Shown here one piece after another: positions 17,798 to 25,156 of a stretch of DNA of 46,441 nucleotides (position 1 is the first letter of the stretch; every line of letters begins with the position of its first letter). The stretch is from Pseudonocardia nigra. Its GTDB lineage: Bacteria; Actinomycetota; Actinomycetes; Mycobacteriales; Pseudonocardiaceae. A program made the translations under genes and the position numbers. Location: contig NZ_JAHKRK010000042.1 of NCBI RefSeq assembly GCF_019396355.1, positions 1 through 46,441 of the forward strand. The letters run 5' to 3'. Below the pieces are notes generated by a model. That model was not told where the DNA came from, made no database searches, and saw only the letters and a program-made list of their open reading frames with translations.

Positions 17798-17877
17798 AGA
17801 CCCACTACGCAGTGTCAGCACATCGCCACACCCGTGTGAGTTACGCGATCGTTACGGCCAGAGGTTGCTGTGAGTGG

Positions 17878-17894
17878 TGCGTAAACGCTTCCAT
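17878..17894. promoter_or_regulatory. LacI-type operator-like site, binding-protein side
   Basis: GTGCGTAAACGCTTCCA carries the AANCGNTT core of LacI-family operators and lies about 65 bp before the binding-protein start. The LacI regulator at the end of this operon (21437-22441) is the natural candidate to bind it. Confidence 0.45.
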
Positions 17895-17956
17895 ACCCCC
17901 GATTCGCACGACTCGGGCACAACGTCCGGGTCGCACCGACGAAAGCGGAGGCTGTG

Positions 17957-19348
17957 ATGTCTGCACTGACGCTGCGCAGGCCTTCGCGCACGACGAGCCT
18001 GCTGGGCGCCGCACTCGGAGTGAGCCTCGTGCTCGCCGGCTGCGGCGGCAGCAACGTGGGAGGCGGCGGCTCCGGCCAGGCCCCCACGGGCGAGGACTGC
18101 GCGGCCTACACGCAGTACGGCGACCTGACCGGCAAGCAGATCGAGGTCTACACCTCGATCACAGCCCCGGAGGACCAGCCGCACATCGACTCGTACCAGA
18201 AGTTCCAGGAGTGCACGGGGGCGCAGGTCGTCTACAACGGCTCCAAGGAGTTCGAGGCCCAGCTCAACGTGCGCGTGCAGAGCGGCAACGCGCCGGACAT
18301 CGCCTACATCCCGCAGCCCGGCCTGCTCGCCACGCTGGTGCGCGACACCGGCGCCGTGAAGCCCGCGCCGCAGGCCGTGGCCACCAACGTCGACCAGTAC
18401 TTCTCGGAGACGTTCAAGTCCGCGGGCAGCGTCGACGGCACGCTCTACGCCGCCCCGCTGGGCTCGAACGTGAAGTCCTACGTGTGGTACTCGCCGCAGG
18501 CGTTCGCCGCCAAGGGCTACGAGGTCCCGCAGACGTGGGACGAGATGGTGGCGCTGTCGGACCGCATCGTCGCCGAGGGCGGCGTGCCGTGGTGCGCGGG
18601 CATCGCCTCCGGTGAGGCCACCGGCTGGCCGCTCACCGATTGGCTCGAGGACGTGATGCTCCGGGAGAACGGCCCGGACGTCTACGACCAGTGGGTCACG
18701 CACGCGATCCCGTTCAACTCCCCGCAGGTCGTCGCGGCGCTCGACCGGGTCGGCAGCATCCTGAAGAACCCGGAGTACGTCAACGGCGGCCTCGGCGACA
18801 TCCAGTCGATCGCCACCACCACGTTCCAGGACGCGGGCCTGCCGATCCTGGAAGAGACCTGCTACATGCACCGCCAGGCGAACTTCTACGCCGCGAACTT
18901 CCCCGAGGGCACCGACATCTCGGAGAACGGCGAGGTCTTCGCGTTCGAGCTGCCGCCGATCGACCCGAACGCGCCGCAGACGATCCTCGTCGGCGCCGAG
19001 TTCGTGGCCGCGTTCTCCGACCGGCCCGAGGTGCAGGCCTTCCAGGCGTTCCTCTCCTCGCCGGAGTGGGCCAACGAGAAGGCCAAGGCGGGCACCGCGC
19101 TCGGCCAGAGCGGCTGGATCAGCGCCAACACCGGCCTCGACCCGAACAACCTGTCGAACCCGATCGACAAGCTCTCCGTCGAGATCCTGCAGGACCCGGA
19201 GAACACCTTCCGGTTCGACGGCTCGGACCTCATGCCGGCCGCGGTGGGTTCCGCGTCGTTCTGGTCGGGCATGACCGAGTGGATCCTCGGGCAGAGCAGC
19301 GCGGACGCGCTCACGGCCATCGAGCAGTCCTGGCCGACCACCCCGTGA
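17957..19348 (+). CDS. Carbohydrate-binding lipoprotein of an ABC importer (AglE-like)
   Basis: A 463-residue extracellular solute-binding protein (family 1). The ATG at 17957 follows GCGGAGG by 5 nt. The signal peptide has a basic start and a lipobox LVLAGC at about residues 26-31, so the protein is a lipoprotein after cleavage before Cys. Typical lobes: YTSITAPEDQPHIDSYQKFQ, SGNAPDIAYIPQPGLLA, then GWPLTDWLEDVMLRENGPDV and TETWIL-like C-terminal helices. Together with the permeases it resembles the alpha-glucoside importer AglEFG; the exact sugar is an inference. It is the first gene of an operon ending with a LacI regulator. Confidence 0.88.
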   Translation: MSALTLRRPSRTTSLLGAALGVSLVLAGCGGSNVGGGGSGQAPTGEDCAAYTQYGDLTGKQIEVYTSITAPEDQPHIDSYQKFQECTGAQVVYNGSKEFEAQLNVRVQSGNAPDIAYIPQPGLLATLVRDTGAVKPAPQAVATNVDQYFSETFKSAGSVDGTLYAAPLGSNVKSYVWYSPQAFAAKGYEVPQTWDEMVALSDRIVAEGGVPWCAGIASGEATGWPLTDWLEDVMLRENGPDVYDQWVTHAIPFNSPQVVAALDRVGSILKNPEYVNGGLGDIQSIATTTFQDAGLPILEETCYMHRQANFYAANFPEGTDISENGEVFAFELPPIDPNAPQTILVGAEFVAAFSDRPEVQAFQAFLSSPEWANEKAKAGTALGQSGWISANTGLDPNNLSNPIDKLSVEILQDPENTFRFDGSDLMPAAVGSASFWSGMTEWILGQSSADALTAIEQSWPTTP

Positions 19349-19437
19349 CCGCCCGCTCGGCCCTGATCGGACCGGTGACGCGCGACGCCGCCGCACCGGA
19401 GCACCGCCAGGGCTGAGCGCCGCACAGCAGGACCCGG

Positions 19438-19473
19438 CGCCGGGGGCGGGTGGATCACCATCCGCCCCCGGCG
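19438..19473 (+). terminator. Intercistronic hairpin after the binding-protein gene
   Basis: CGCCGGGGGCGG (19438-19449) pairs perfectly with 19462-19473; four further pairs close on an ATCA tetraloop. Hairpins at this position commonly stabilise the binding-protein mRNA and let only part of transcription reach the permeases. Confidence 0.7.
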
Positions 19474-19509
19474 TTCTTCATCATCGGCGCGCTCCGGAGG
19501 TGAGCCGGC

Positions 19510-20478
19510 ATGACCTTGCTCGACAAACTCTTCCAACTGCTGGTCGCGGTGGTTCTCTTCGCCGCCGTGATGGGCGGGGTGCTGTTCCTCGCCAACCGGG
19601 CCCGCGGCCGCTGGTCCAATCTGCTGCAGAGCCTCGCGTTCGTGGCCCCGGCCCTGCTGCTGCTCGCGGTCGGCCTCGTCTACCCGGCCGTCCGCACCGC
19701 GATCCAGTCGGTCTTCGACCGCACCAGCGCCAACTTCGTGGGGCTGAGCAACTACATCACGATCTTCACCCAGCCCGACCTGCTGGTCGTGCTGCGCAAC
19801 ACCGCGATCTGGGTGATCGTCACCCCGCTTCTGGCCACCGCGATCGGCCTGATCTACGCGGTGCTCGTGGACCGCACCCGCTTCGAGGCCCTCGCCAAGG
19901 CCCTGATCTTCCTGCCGATGGCGATCTCGTTCGTCGGCGCGTCGATCATCTGGAAGTTCATCTACGAGTTCCGGCCGAACCAGCAGAACATCCAGCAGAT
20001 CGGGCTGGTGAACCAGTTCCTGGTCTGGCTCGGCTTCGAGCCGGTCAACCTGATCCTGCTGCAACCGTGGAACAACCTGCTCCTGATCGTCGTGATGATC
20101 TGGATCCAGGCGGGGTTCGCGATGACGATCCTGTCGGCGGCGATCAAGGCGATCCCCGACGACGTGGTGGAGGCGGCCCGCCTCGACGGCGTCGGCGGCC
20201 TGCGCATGTTCTGGTTCATCACGCTGCCGAGCATCCGGCCCGCAGTGGTCGTGGTGCTCACCACGATCAGCATCGCGGTGCTCAAGGTCTTCGACATCGT
20301 GCGCACGATGACCGGCGGCCAGTACGGCACCGGCGTGGTCGCCAACGAGTTCTACACGCAGAGCTTCCGGCTCTTCGACCTGGGCGTCGGCTCGTCGCTG
20401 GCAATGCTCCTGTTCGTCCTGGTGGTGCCGATCGTGATCTACAACGTGCGGCAGATGCGGAAGGTGGACGCGCGATGA
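19510..20478 (+). CDS. Sugar ABC transporter permease (AglF/MalF type)
   Basis: A 322-residue permease. It starts with an ATG at 19510 behind GGAGGTGA. An extra N-terminal helix (residues ~9-28) precedes the usual set, a feature I associate with AglF-like permeases. The EAA loop reads [20 protein letters not shown] and is followed by ITLPSIRPAVVVVLTTISIA. Motif VGLSNYITIFTQPD marks the first external loop. It pairs with the permease at 20510 to form the channel. Its stop codon overlaps the ATG of a 12-codon ORF (ATGA, 20475-20478). Confidence 0.9.
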   Translation: MTLLDKLFQLLVAVVLFAAVMGGVLFLANRARGRWSNLLQSLAFVAPALLLLAVGLVYPAVRTAIQSVFDRTSANFVGLSNYITIFTQPDLLVVLRNTAIWVIVTPLLATAIGLIYAVLVDRTRFEALAKALIFLPMAISFVGASIIWKFIYEFRPNQQNIQQIGLVNQFLVWLGFEPVNLILLQPWNNLLLIVVMIWIQAGFAMTILSAAIKAIPDDVVEAARLDGVGGLRMFWFITLPSIRPAVVVVLTTISIAVLKVFDIVRTMTGGQYGTGVVANEFYTQSFRLFDLGVGSSLAMLLFVLVVPIVIYNVRQMRKVDAR

Positions 20479-20513
20479 CCGCCGACGTACTTCTTCCCGC
20501 GGAGGCGAAATGA
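20475..20513 (+). CDS. 12-residue bridging ORF between the two permeases
   Basis: MTADVLLPAEAK is framed by two ATGA overlaps: its ATG overlaps the stop of the upstream permease and its TGA overlaps an ATG of the downstream permease. It also contains the downstream gene's ribosome binding site (GGAGG, 20501-20505). It may be a translational relay that keeps permease amounts equal, or chance. No homologue known to me. Confidence 0.35.
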   Translation: MTADVLLPAEAK

Positions 20514-21424
20514 TGGCAGTCCTCGACAGCGCTCCGAGCACCACGACCCCCGGGCTCGCCGCCACGACGGCGAGCCGGTCCGCGAAGAAGCGGCTCAGCT
20601 CGCCGTGGGCGTCGCTGGCGGCACTGGTCATCGCCGTGCTGTGGACGATCCCGACCTTCGGGCTGCTCCTGTCCTCGTTCCGGCCGGAGCGGGAGGTCAA
20701 GACCTCCGGGTGGTGGACGTTCTTCGCCGACCCCGCCGTCACGTTCGACAACTACACCGAAGTGCTCTTCGGCGGCAGCCGGCCGCTGTCGGGGTACTTC
20801 CTGAACTCGATCCTGATCACGATCCCGTCGGTGCTCATCCCGATCGTGCTGGCCACGCTGGCCGCGTACGCATTCGCCTGGATGCGGTTCCCGCTGCGCG
20901 ACACGCTCTTCGTGGCCGTGTTCGCGCTCCAGATCGTCCCGCTGCAGGTGGCGCTCATCCCACTGCTGGAGCTGTACGTCGGCACGGGACTGAACGGCAC
21001 GTTCTGGACGGTGTGGATCTCGCACTCGATCTTCGCGCTGCCGCTGGCGATCTTCCTGCTGCACAACTCGATGCGGGACATCCCGGGTGAGCTCGTCGAG
21101 GCCGCACGGGTGGACGGCGCGGGCCACGTGCGGATCTTCCTGACGATCATGCTGCCGCTCATGAAGCCGGCCATCGCGGCGTTCGCGGTGTTCCAGTTCC
21201 TGTGGGTGTGGAACGACCTGCTGGTGGCGCTCGTGTTCGCGGGCGGCACCCCGGACGTCGCGCCGCTGACGGTGCGGGTCGCCGACCTCGTGGGCTCCCG
21301 TGGCTCCGACTGGCACCTGCTCTCCGCCGGAGCATTCGTCTCGATCATCATTCCGCTGATCGTGTTCCTCAGCCTGCAGCGCTTCTTCGTCCGCGGCCTG
21401 CTCGCGGGCAGCGTCAAGGGCTAG
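20510..21424 (+). CDS. Sugar ABC transporter permease (AglG/MalG type)
   Basis: A 304-residue permease with six helices; EAA loop PGELVEAARVDGAGHVRIFL, then TIMLPLMKPAIAAFAVFQFL, and the MalG-type segment ALQIVPLQVALIPLLELYVG. Two adjacent ATGs (20510, 20513) are possible; GGAGG at 20501-20505 gives spacings of 4 and 7 nt. I list the first because it overlaps the bridging ORF stop. Completes the channel of the importer. Confidence 0.9.
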   Translation: MMAVLDSAPSTTTPGLAATTASRSAKKRLSSPWASLAALVIAVLWTIPTFGLLLSSFRPEREVKTSGWWTFFADPAVTFDNYTEVLFGGSRPLSGYFLNSILITIPSVLIPIVLATLAAYAFAWMRFPLRDTLFVAVFALQIVPLQVALIPLLELYVGTGLNGTFWTVWISHSIFALPLAIFLLHNSMRDIPGELVEAARVDGAGHVRIFLTIMLPLMKPAIAAFAVFQFLWVWNDLLVALVFAGGTPDVAPLTVRVADLVGSRGSDWHLLSAGAFVSIIIPLIVFLSLQRFFVRGLLAGSVKG

Positions 21425-21436
21425 GCCGGATCCGGC

Positions 21437-22441
21437 ATGACCACGATCAGGGACGTCGCGGACGCGGCGGGCGTCTCCATCGCGACGGTGTCGCGCGCGC
21501 TGCACGGGTTGCCCCGGGTCTCCGAGGCCACCCGGCAGCGGGTGCTCGCCGTCGCGGCGGACCTGCGCTACGTCGCCTCACCGAGCGCGGCGAGCCTCGC
21601 CAGCGGGCAGACGATGGCGATCGGGGTGGTCGCCCCGTTCGTCAACCGGTGGTTCTTCGCCGCCGTCGTGCACAGCGCCGAGGAGCGGCTGCGCCCGGCG
21701 GGCTACGACCTGCTGCTCTACAGCCTCGGTACCAACGCGGTGGAACGGCAGCGCGCGTTCTCGGGCACGCTGCTGCACAAGCGGGTGGACGCGGTGCTGG
21801 TGCTCGGGCTGCAACCCACCGCCGAGGAGGTCGCCACGCTCTCGGCGGCGGGCGGTCCGGTCGGCGTGGTGGGGTTCGCCGTGCCGGGGTGGTGCAGCGT
21901 GCGGATCGACGAGGAGGGTGCCGCGCGGTGCGCTGTGCGGCACCTGATCGACCTGGGCCACCGCCGGATCGCGTTCATCGGCGGGGAGCCGGAGGACCCC
22001 CTGCTGTCGGCACTCCCGGCCGACCGGCTCGTGGGCTACCGGGGGGAGCTGGCCGCGGCGGGCATCCCGGCCGACCGCGCACTGGAGACGGTCGGCGGGT
22101 TCACGGTGCCCGGCGCGATGGCCGCGATGGAGCGGCTGCTGCGGCTGCCCGACCCCCCGACGGCCGTGTTCGCCGCGTCCGACGAGATGGCGATGGGCGC
22201 GATCCACGTCGCCCGCCACGCCGGGCTCCGGGTGCCCGGCGACCTCTCGGTCGTGGGCATCGACGACCACGAGATGTCGGAGATGTTCGACCTGACCACC
22301 GTCGCCCAACCCGTCGAGGCGCAGGGGGTGCTGGCCGCGGAGATGCTCCTCGCCGCGCTGGCCGAACCGGACCGGCCCCGTCCGTCCGTCACGGTGCCGA
22401 CGCGGCTCGTGGTGCGCGGAACCACCGGCCGAGCCGGCTGA
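21437..22441 (+). CDS. LacI-family regulator of the sugar importer
   Basis: A 334-residue LacI/GalR repressor starting at the ATG 12 bp after the permease. HTH: TTIRDVADAAGVSIATVSRA, then LHGLPRVSEATRQRVLAVAA. The effector domain shows MAIGVVAPFVNRWFFAAVVH, IDLGHRRIAFIGGEPEDP, VFAASDEMAMGAIHVARHAG and GDLSVVGIDDHEMSEMFDLT. Being last in the operon, it should be autoregulated with the transporter; likely target is the AAACGC-containing site near 17886. Effector probably the transported sugar. Confidence 0.92.
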   Translation: MTTIRDVADAAGVSIATVSRALHGLPRVSEATRQRVLAVAADLRYVASPSAASLASGQTMAIGVVAPFVNRWFFAAVVHSAEERLRPAGYDLLLYSLGTNAVERQRAFSGTLLHKRVDAVLVLGLQPTAEEVATLSAAGGPVGVVGFAVPGWCSVRIDEEGAARCAVRHLIDLGHRRIAFIGGEPEDPLLSALPADRLVGYRGELAAAGIPADRALETVGGFTVPGAMAAMERLLRLPDPPTAVFAASDEMAMGAIHVARHAGLRVPGDLSVVGIDDHEMSEMFDLTTVAQPVEAQGVLAAEMLLAALAEPDRPRPSVTVPTRLVVRGTTGRAG

Positions 22442-22460
22442 CCGGCGGCACAGGGACCCG

Positions 22461-22527
22461 GCGGGGGAGATCGACCTGAGGGGGCTCTCGCGCCGGGCGC
22501 AACCCCTCTCACGTCGATCTCGCCCGC
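22461..22527. terminator. Long imperfect inverted repeat, probable terminator
   Basis: About 25-nt arms (22461-22485 and 22503-22527) pair around a GAGATCGAC / GTCGATCTC core with three mismatches and a loop of roughly 17 nt. It begins 20 bp after the lacI-type stop codon. The arms are longer than a terminator needs, so a repeat-element origin is possible. Confidence 0.65.
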
Positions 22528-22560
22528 CCTTCCGGACGCACAGCGACGGGCCCGAGGGGT

Positions 22561-22713
22561 GAGCCGCTGGACTACTCGGACCGCCTGGCGGAGATCTTGC
22601 GGCGGTACGAGCCCGAGTCGGCGGTTGCGCGGGCGATGCACCGCGCGGAGTCCGCGATCCGCGGCGCCATCGAGCGCACCGAACGCCGGCTCGCGGAGGC
22701 TCACACGATTTGA
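22561..22713 (+). pseudogene. C-terminal gene remnant, unidentified
   Basis: An open frame of 50 codons ending at TGA 22711-22713 reads like the helical C-terminus of a cytoplasmic protein (LDYSDRLAEILRRYEPESAV, then MHRAESAIRGAIERTERRLA). There is no plausible start codon or ribosome binding site. I take it for a leftover of a deleted gene; the parent family is not recognised with confidence. Confidence 0.35.
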
Positions 22714-22784
22714 GGCGTGTCCCGGTCGGCGAGGGCGTCGTTCACGCGTCGCATGGACGGGCGGGGTTGGGGTCGGGCCGGCGA

Positions 22785-22994
22785 TCAGGTCAGGTCGTCG
22801 AACTCGCCTGCTCGGACCCCCTTGACCCAGGCGTCGACCTCAGCCCGGGTGAAGATCAGCACACCGCCGTCCGGGTGCTTGCTGTCCCGAATCGCCACAG
22901 TCCCATCGGCGAGAGGCGCCAATTCAACACAGTTGCCGTTGTCTCCGCTGTAGCTGCTCTTTCGCCATGCCAGGGCGCTGAGGTCGGTGGCCAC
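22785..22994 (-). CDS. DUF397 protein
   Basis: A 69-residue DUF397 protein: ALAWRKSSYSGDNGNCVELA, then GTVAIRDSKHPDGGVLIFTR and the closing WVKGVRAGEFDDL. I place the start at the GTG 22994, 9 nt after AGGAG; a TTG nine bases earlier is also open. DUF397 proteins are nearly always encoded beside DUF5753 HTH regulators, here the upstream gene 18 bp away. They are thought to act together in developmental regulation in actinomycetes (WhiJ-like systems), with the DUF397 member as a probable partner or antagonist. Confidence 0.9.
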   Translation of the reverse strand: MATDLSALAWRKSSYSGDNGNCVELAPLADGTVAIRDSKHPDGGVLIFTRAEVDAWVKGVRAGEFDDLT

Positions 22995-23012
22995 GGAAAA
23001 CAACTCCTGCTG

Positions 23013-23873
23013 TCACTGCGCAAGCATCGCCTCGATCAGAGCGACGGACTGCTCCGGACCGAGGGCGACCTGCTGGAGGTCACTGGCGACCATCCTATAG
23101 GTGGACACCTGGTCGGATTCCTGCAGGTAGACCGCGCCGTCCTTGAGCTCGACGTAGCAGATCGGCCGCGCCGACTCGAAGTCGAGCAGCACGAATGGTC
23201 CGGCAAGTGCGGTGTGCGGCCCATCCTCGGGGCGGACCACCTGCAGGGTCACCGTCGGGAGCTTCGCCAGCTCCAGCAGGTGCTCGAGCTGGGCGCGCCG
23301 AAGGTCGGCGTCGCCAACAGCAAGCCGCAGCGCACCTTCGGTGACAACGGCGTGGAGAGCAAGCGGGCGGTCAGCAGCCGTGAGTCGGCGAGTCCGTGCC
23401 ATCCGGAAGCTGACGAACCGCTCGCCGTGGTCGCCTCGAACACGCGGCGACTTCGCTGTGATCGCCGCTGCATACTCCTGAGTTTGGAGCAGTCCAGGGA
23501 TGATCGTCGGCTCGAACGTGAACTCGGATCCTGCCAGGCCCTCCAGCCCGACGAACGTCTTCAACCAGTCCGGCACGACGGCCGCCCATGGCGCCCACCA
23601 CGTGGCGTCGTCCGCGCGACCGGTCAGCGACGTCAGCCGGTCGATGTCACGCTGCTCCGCGCCGTAGGCCTTGAGTAGCACAGCGATGTCGTCGGGGTCC
23701 TGCTGCTGCCGCCCGTTCTCCAGGTGGTTCAGCTTGGCCTTGCTGATTCCGGTTCGCGTGCTGGCTTCCGACAGCGACAGTCGCGCCGAGGTGCGGTAGC
23801 GGGCCAGTTCGGTACCGATGAGCCAGCGCAGCGGCGCTGCATGCGAAGCGAGCAATGTCCCACCTTCCGTCAT
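23013..23873 (-). CDS. XRE-type HTH regulator with DUF5753 domain (WhiJ-like)
   Basis: A 286-residue regulator: N-terminal HTH (ELARYRTSARLSLSEASTRT, then GISKAKLNHLENGRQQQDPD) and a long DUF5753 domain (FEPTIIPGLLQTQEYAAAIT, VVTEGALRL, LPTVTLQVVRPEDGPH). I choose the ATG at 23873 because TTGTCA and TAGCGT, 18 bp apart, would start transcription about ten bases ahead of it; an ATG at 23903 is also open. The perfect palindrome TGAGACGTCTCA covers 23873-23884, immediately upstream of and touching this ATG, and is a candidate self-operator. Forms a two-gene unit with the DUF397 gene. Confidence 0.85.
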   Translation of the reverse strand: MTEGGTLLASHAAPLRWLIGTELARYRTSARLSLSEASTRTGISKAKLNHLENGRQQQDPDDIAVLLKAYGAEQRDIDRLTSLTGRADDATWWAPWAAVVPDWLKTFVGLEGLAGSEFTFEPTIIPGLLQTQEYAAAITAKSPRVRGDHGERFVSFRMARTRRLTAADRPLALHAVVTEGALRLAVGDADLRRAQLEHLLELAKLPTVTLQVVRPEDGPHTALAGPFVLLDFESARPICYVELKDGAVYLQESDQVSTYRMVASDLQQVALGPEQSVALIEAMLAQ

Positions 23874-23884
23874 GAGACGTCTCA
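23873..23884 (-). promoter_or_regulatory. Perfect palindrome TGAGACGTCTCA at a regulator start
   Basis: A 12-bp perfect palindrome directly in front of the ATG at 23873. It would lie between promoter and start codon, a good position for autorepression by the HTH protein. Confidence 0.45.
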
Positions 23885-24071
23885 CGCTATCGTCACGAAC
23901 CATTGAATGACAAGATTGCCTGGCGCCTCATGGAGCTTCAGTGACTACTCATCGTCCCATGCGTCACGCCCCCCATCGCGCCGCTTCCCCAGCTCCGGCC
24001 GAGGCGGGGTCCGGTCTCTCACACCACCCCGCCTCGGCCGGTTCCACCGCACCCGAGTCGGCGTGGCCACG

Positions 24072-24320
24072 ATGATCGACCACCCGCTCGTCGAGTTCAT
24101 CGTCCGCAACCCCGGGCTGGCAGAGACCCTGATCGGCGAGCATGTCGACGACGGCCAGGGGTACTGCCGCGCCTGCGCTCTCGACGCCCAACGGGGCTAC
24201 CACTCCTACCCATGTTCGGTCCGGCGGATGGCGGAGCTGGCGCATCGTGTCGAGCAGTCCTCAGCTCTCCCGGACCGCCACGAGGTGGCGGAACGCGCTG
24301 ATAGGAGGAGCTCGATCTGA
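24072..24320 (+). CDS. Small hypothetical protein with CxxC motif
   Basis: An 82-residue protein read from the ATG at 24072 (a GTG at 24063 is also in frame). It begins MIDHPLVEFIVRNPGLAETL, then has GEHVDDGQGYCRACALDAQR with a CxxC pair and a third Cys in YPCSVRRMAELAHR, and ends in a charged tail. Three cysteines and a His could bind a metal, but this is inference. I do not recognise a named family, although similar small proteins occur next to DUF397/DUF5753 loci in related genomes as I recall. Divergent from the HTH regulator. Confidence 0.55.
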   Translation: MIDHPLVEFIVRNPGLAETLIGEHVDDGQGYCRACALDAQRGYHSYPCSVRRMAELAHRVEQSSALPDRHEVAERADRRSSI

Positions 24321-24328
24321 GGGCGTTT

Positions 24329-24368
24329 CCTGCCGGAGCCAGCCCTTTCACGGGCCCCGCCTGGCAGG
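24329..24368 (+). terminator. Weak hairpin after the small protein gene
   Basis: CCTGCC (24329-24334) pairs with GGCAGG (24363-24368), and AGCCC with GGGCC further in, forming an interrupted stem 9 bp after the stop codon. Confidence 0.35.
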
Positions 24369-24490
24369 CGTGGCCACCCCACCCACCACCGCTCGCGCAC
24401 CCCGAACCGGCTCACCCACCCCGTCGCCAGGTGCGGCGAACGAAAAGCGGTGCTTCGCCGACGCAAGGCCGCCAGAAGCGAAGGCCCGTC

Positions 24491-24547
24491 GATCAAGGCG
24501 CTGAGGTCGCTCCTGACTCGATCCAGTACGACATCAGCGCCTTGATC
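24491..24547. repeat. 14-bp perfect inverted repeat with 29-nt spacer
   Basis: GATCAAGGCGCTGA (24491-24504) and TCAGCGCCTTGATC (24534-24547) are exact complements separated by 29 nt. The loop is too long for an efficient terminator; it could be the ends of a tiny mobile remnant or a protein-binding site. Confidence 0.7.
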
Positions 24548-24699
24548 ACCGCAGGTTCACCTCACGCGCCGAGCCGAACAGCCCCGGCGGTGGGTGAGCG
24601 TGCCGGTCGGGCCGCCCCCCTCACCCGGCCCGACCAGCACTGGAAAAGACCCCGCAACCCCGTCCAGCGTTGCCTGCCGCCGCGTAGAAGTGGCGCACG

Positions 24700-25059
24700 T
24701 CACACGATCAGGTCGCGCACCCGTTCCGGAGGGCGGGCGACGACGGCACGATCGCCCCTCAGCACGATCGGCCGCTCGATCAGGGCCGGGTGCTCGGCCA
24801 GTGCGTCGAGCAGGGCGTCGCGGTCGGCGTCGGCCAGCCCGAGCTCCCGGTACAGCCGCTCTCCCGTGCGCGTGATCGTGCGCGGGTCGTCGGTGCCGAG
24901 CCTGCGCAGGACGTCCTCGAGCTGGGCCCTGCTGGGAGCGGCCTCCAGGTAGCGCACCACGGCCGGTTCGACGCCGAGCTCGCCCAGCAGCTCGAGCGCG
25001 CCCCGGCTCTTCGAGCACCGCGGGTTGTGCCAGATCGTCACGTCGCTCGGATCGCCCAC
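24700..25059 (-). CDS. arsC: ArsC/Spx-family arsenate reductase-like protein
   Basis: A 119-residue thioredoxin-fold protein of the glutaredoxin-dependent ArsC family. The active-site Cys lies in VTIWHNPRCSKSRGALELLG, and the C-terminal part has DALLDALAEHPALIERPIVL with the arginine that binds the oxyanion in this family, then RAVVARPPERVRDLI. I choose the GTG at 25059, which gives the usual length; longer starts have no family support. No other ars genes are nearby, so the physiological substrate is uncertain. It is convergent with nothing functional and is followed by the inverted repeat at 24491-24547. Confidence 0.85.
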   Translation of the reverse strand: MGDPSDVTIWHNPRCSKSRGALELLGELGVEPAVVRYLEAAPSRAQLEDVLRRLGTDDPRTITRTGERLYRELGLADADRDALLDALAEHPALIERPIVLRGDRAVVARPPERVRDLIV

Positions 25060-25108
25060 GTCGCCGACCCTATCCCGCCCGGCCCCGGTGTCCGGGCTCC
25101 GGAAACGG

Positions 25109-25140
25109 GACGGCCCCCGGACGTGCACCCGGGGGCCGTC
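25109..25140 (-). terminator. Terminator after katA
   Basis: GACGGCCCCCGG (25109-25120) pairs perfectly with 25129-25140 around an 8-nt loop, 17 bp beyond the catalase stop codon. Confidence 0.8.
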
Positions 25141-25156
25141 GACGTGTGGAGGTCCG

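Larger units (their letters stand above)
24321..24699. other. Convergent intergenic region, no gene seen
   Basis: Between the small protein and the leftward arsC-like gene I see no convincing gene; several open frames lack starts with ribosome binding sites and look like GC-bias artefacts. The region contains a weak hairpin at 24329-24368 and a clear inverted repeat at 24491-24547. Confidence 0.6.

Noticed and set aside
18886..20751. Long minus-strand frame opposite the sugar permease genes.
   Set aside because: Low-complexity His/Asp/Arg-rich product typical of antisense frames in GC-rich DNA.
24321..24699. Looked for a tRNA gene here and in the dnaX-recR neighbourhood.
   Set aside because: No cloverleaf or conserved T-loop sequence (GGTTCGAATCC-like) was found in these gaps.
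24431..24952. Open frame in the convergent intergenic region.
   Set aside because: No ribosome binding site, Arg/Ser/Pro-rich, overlaps arsC antisense.
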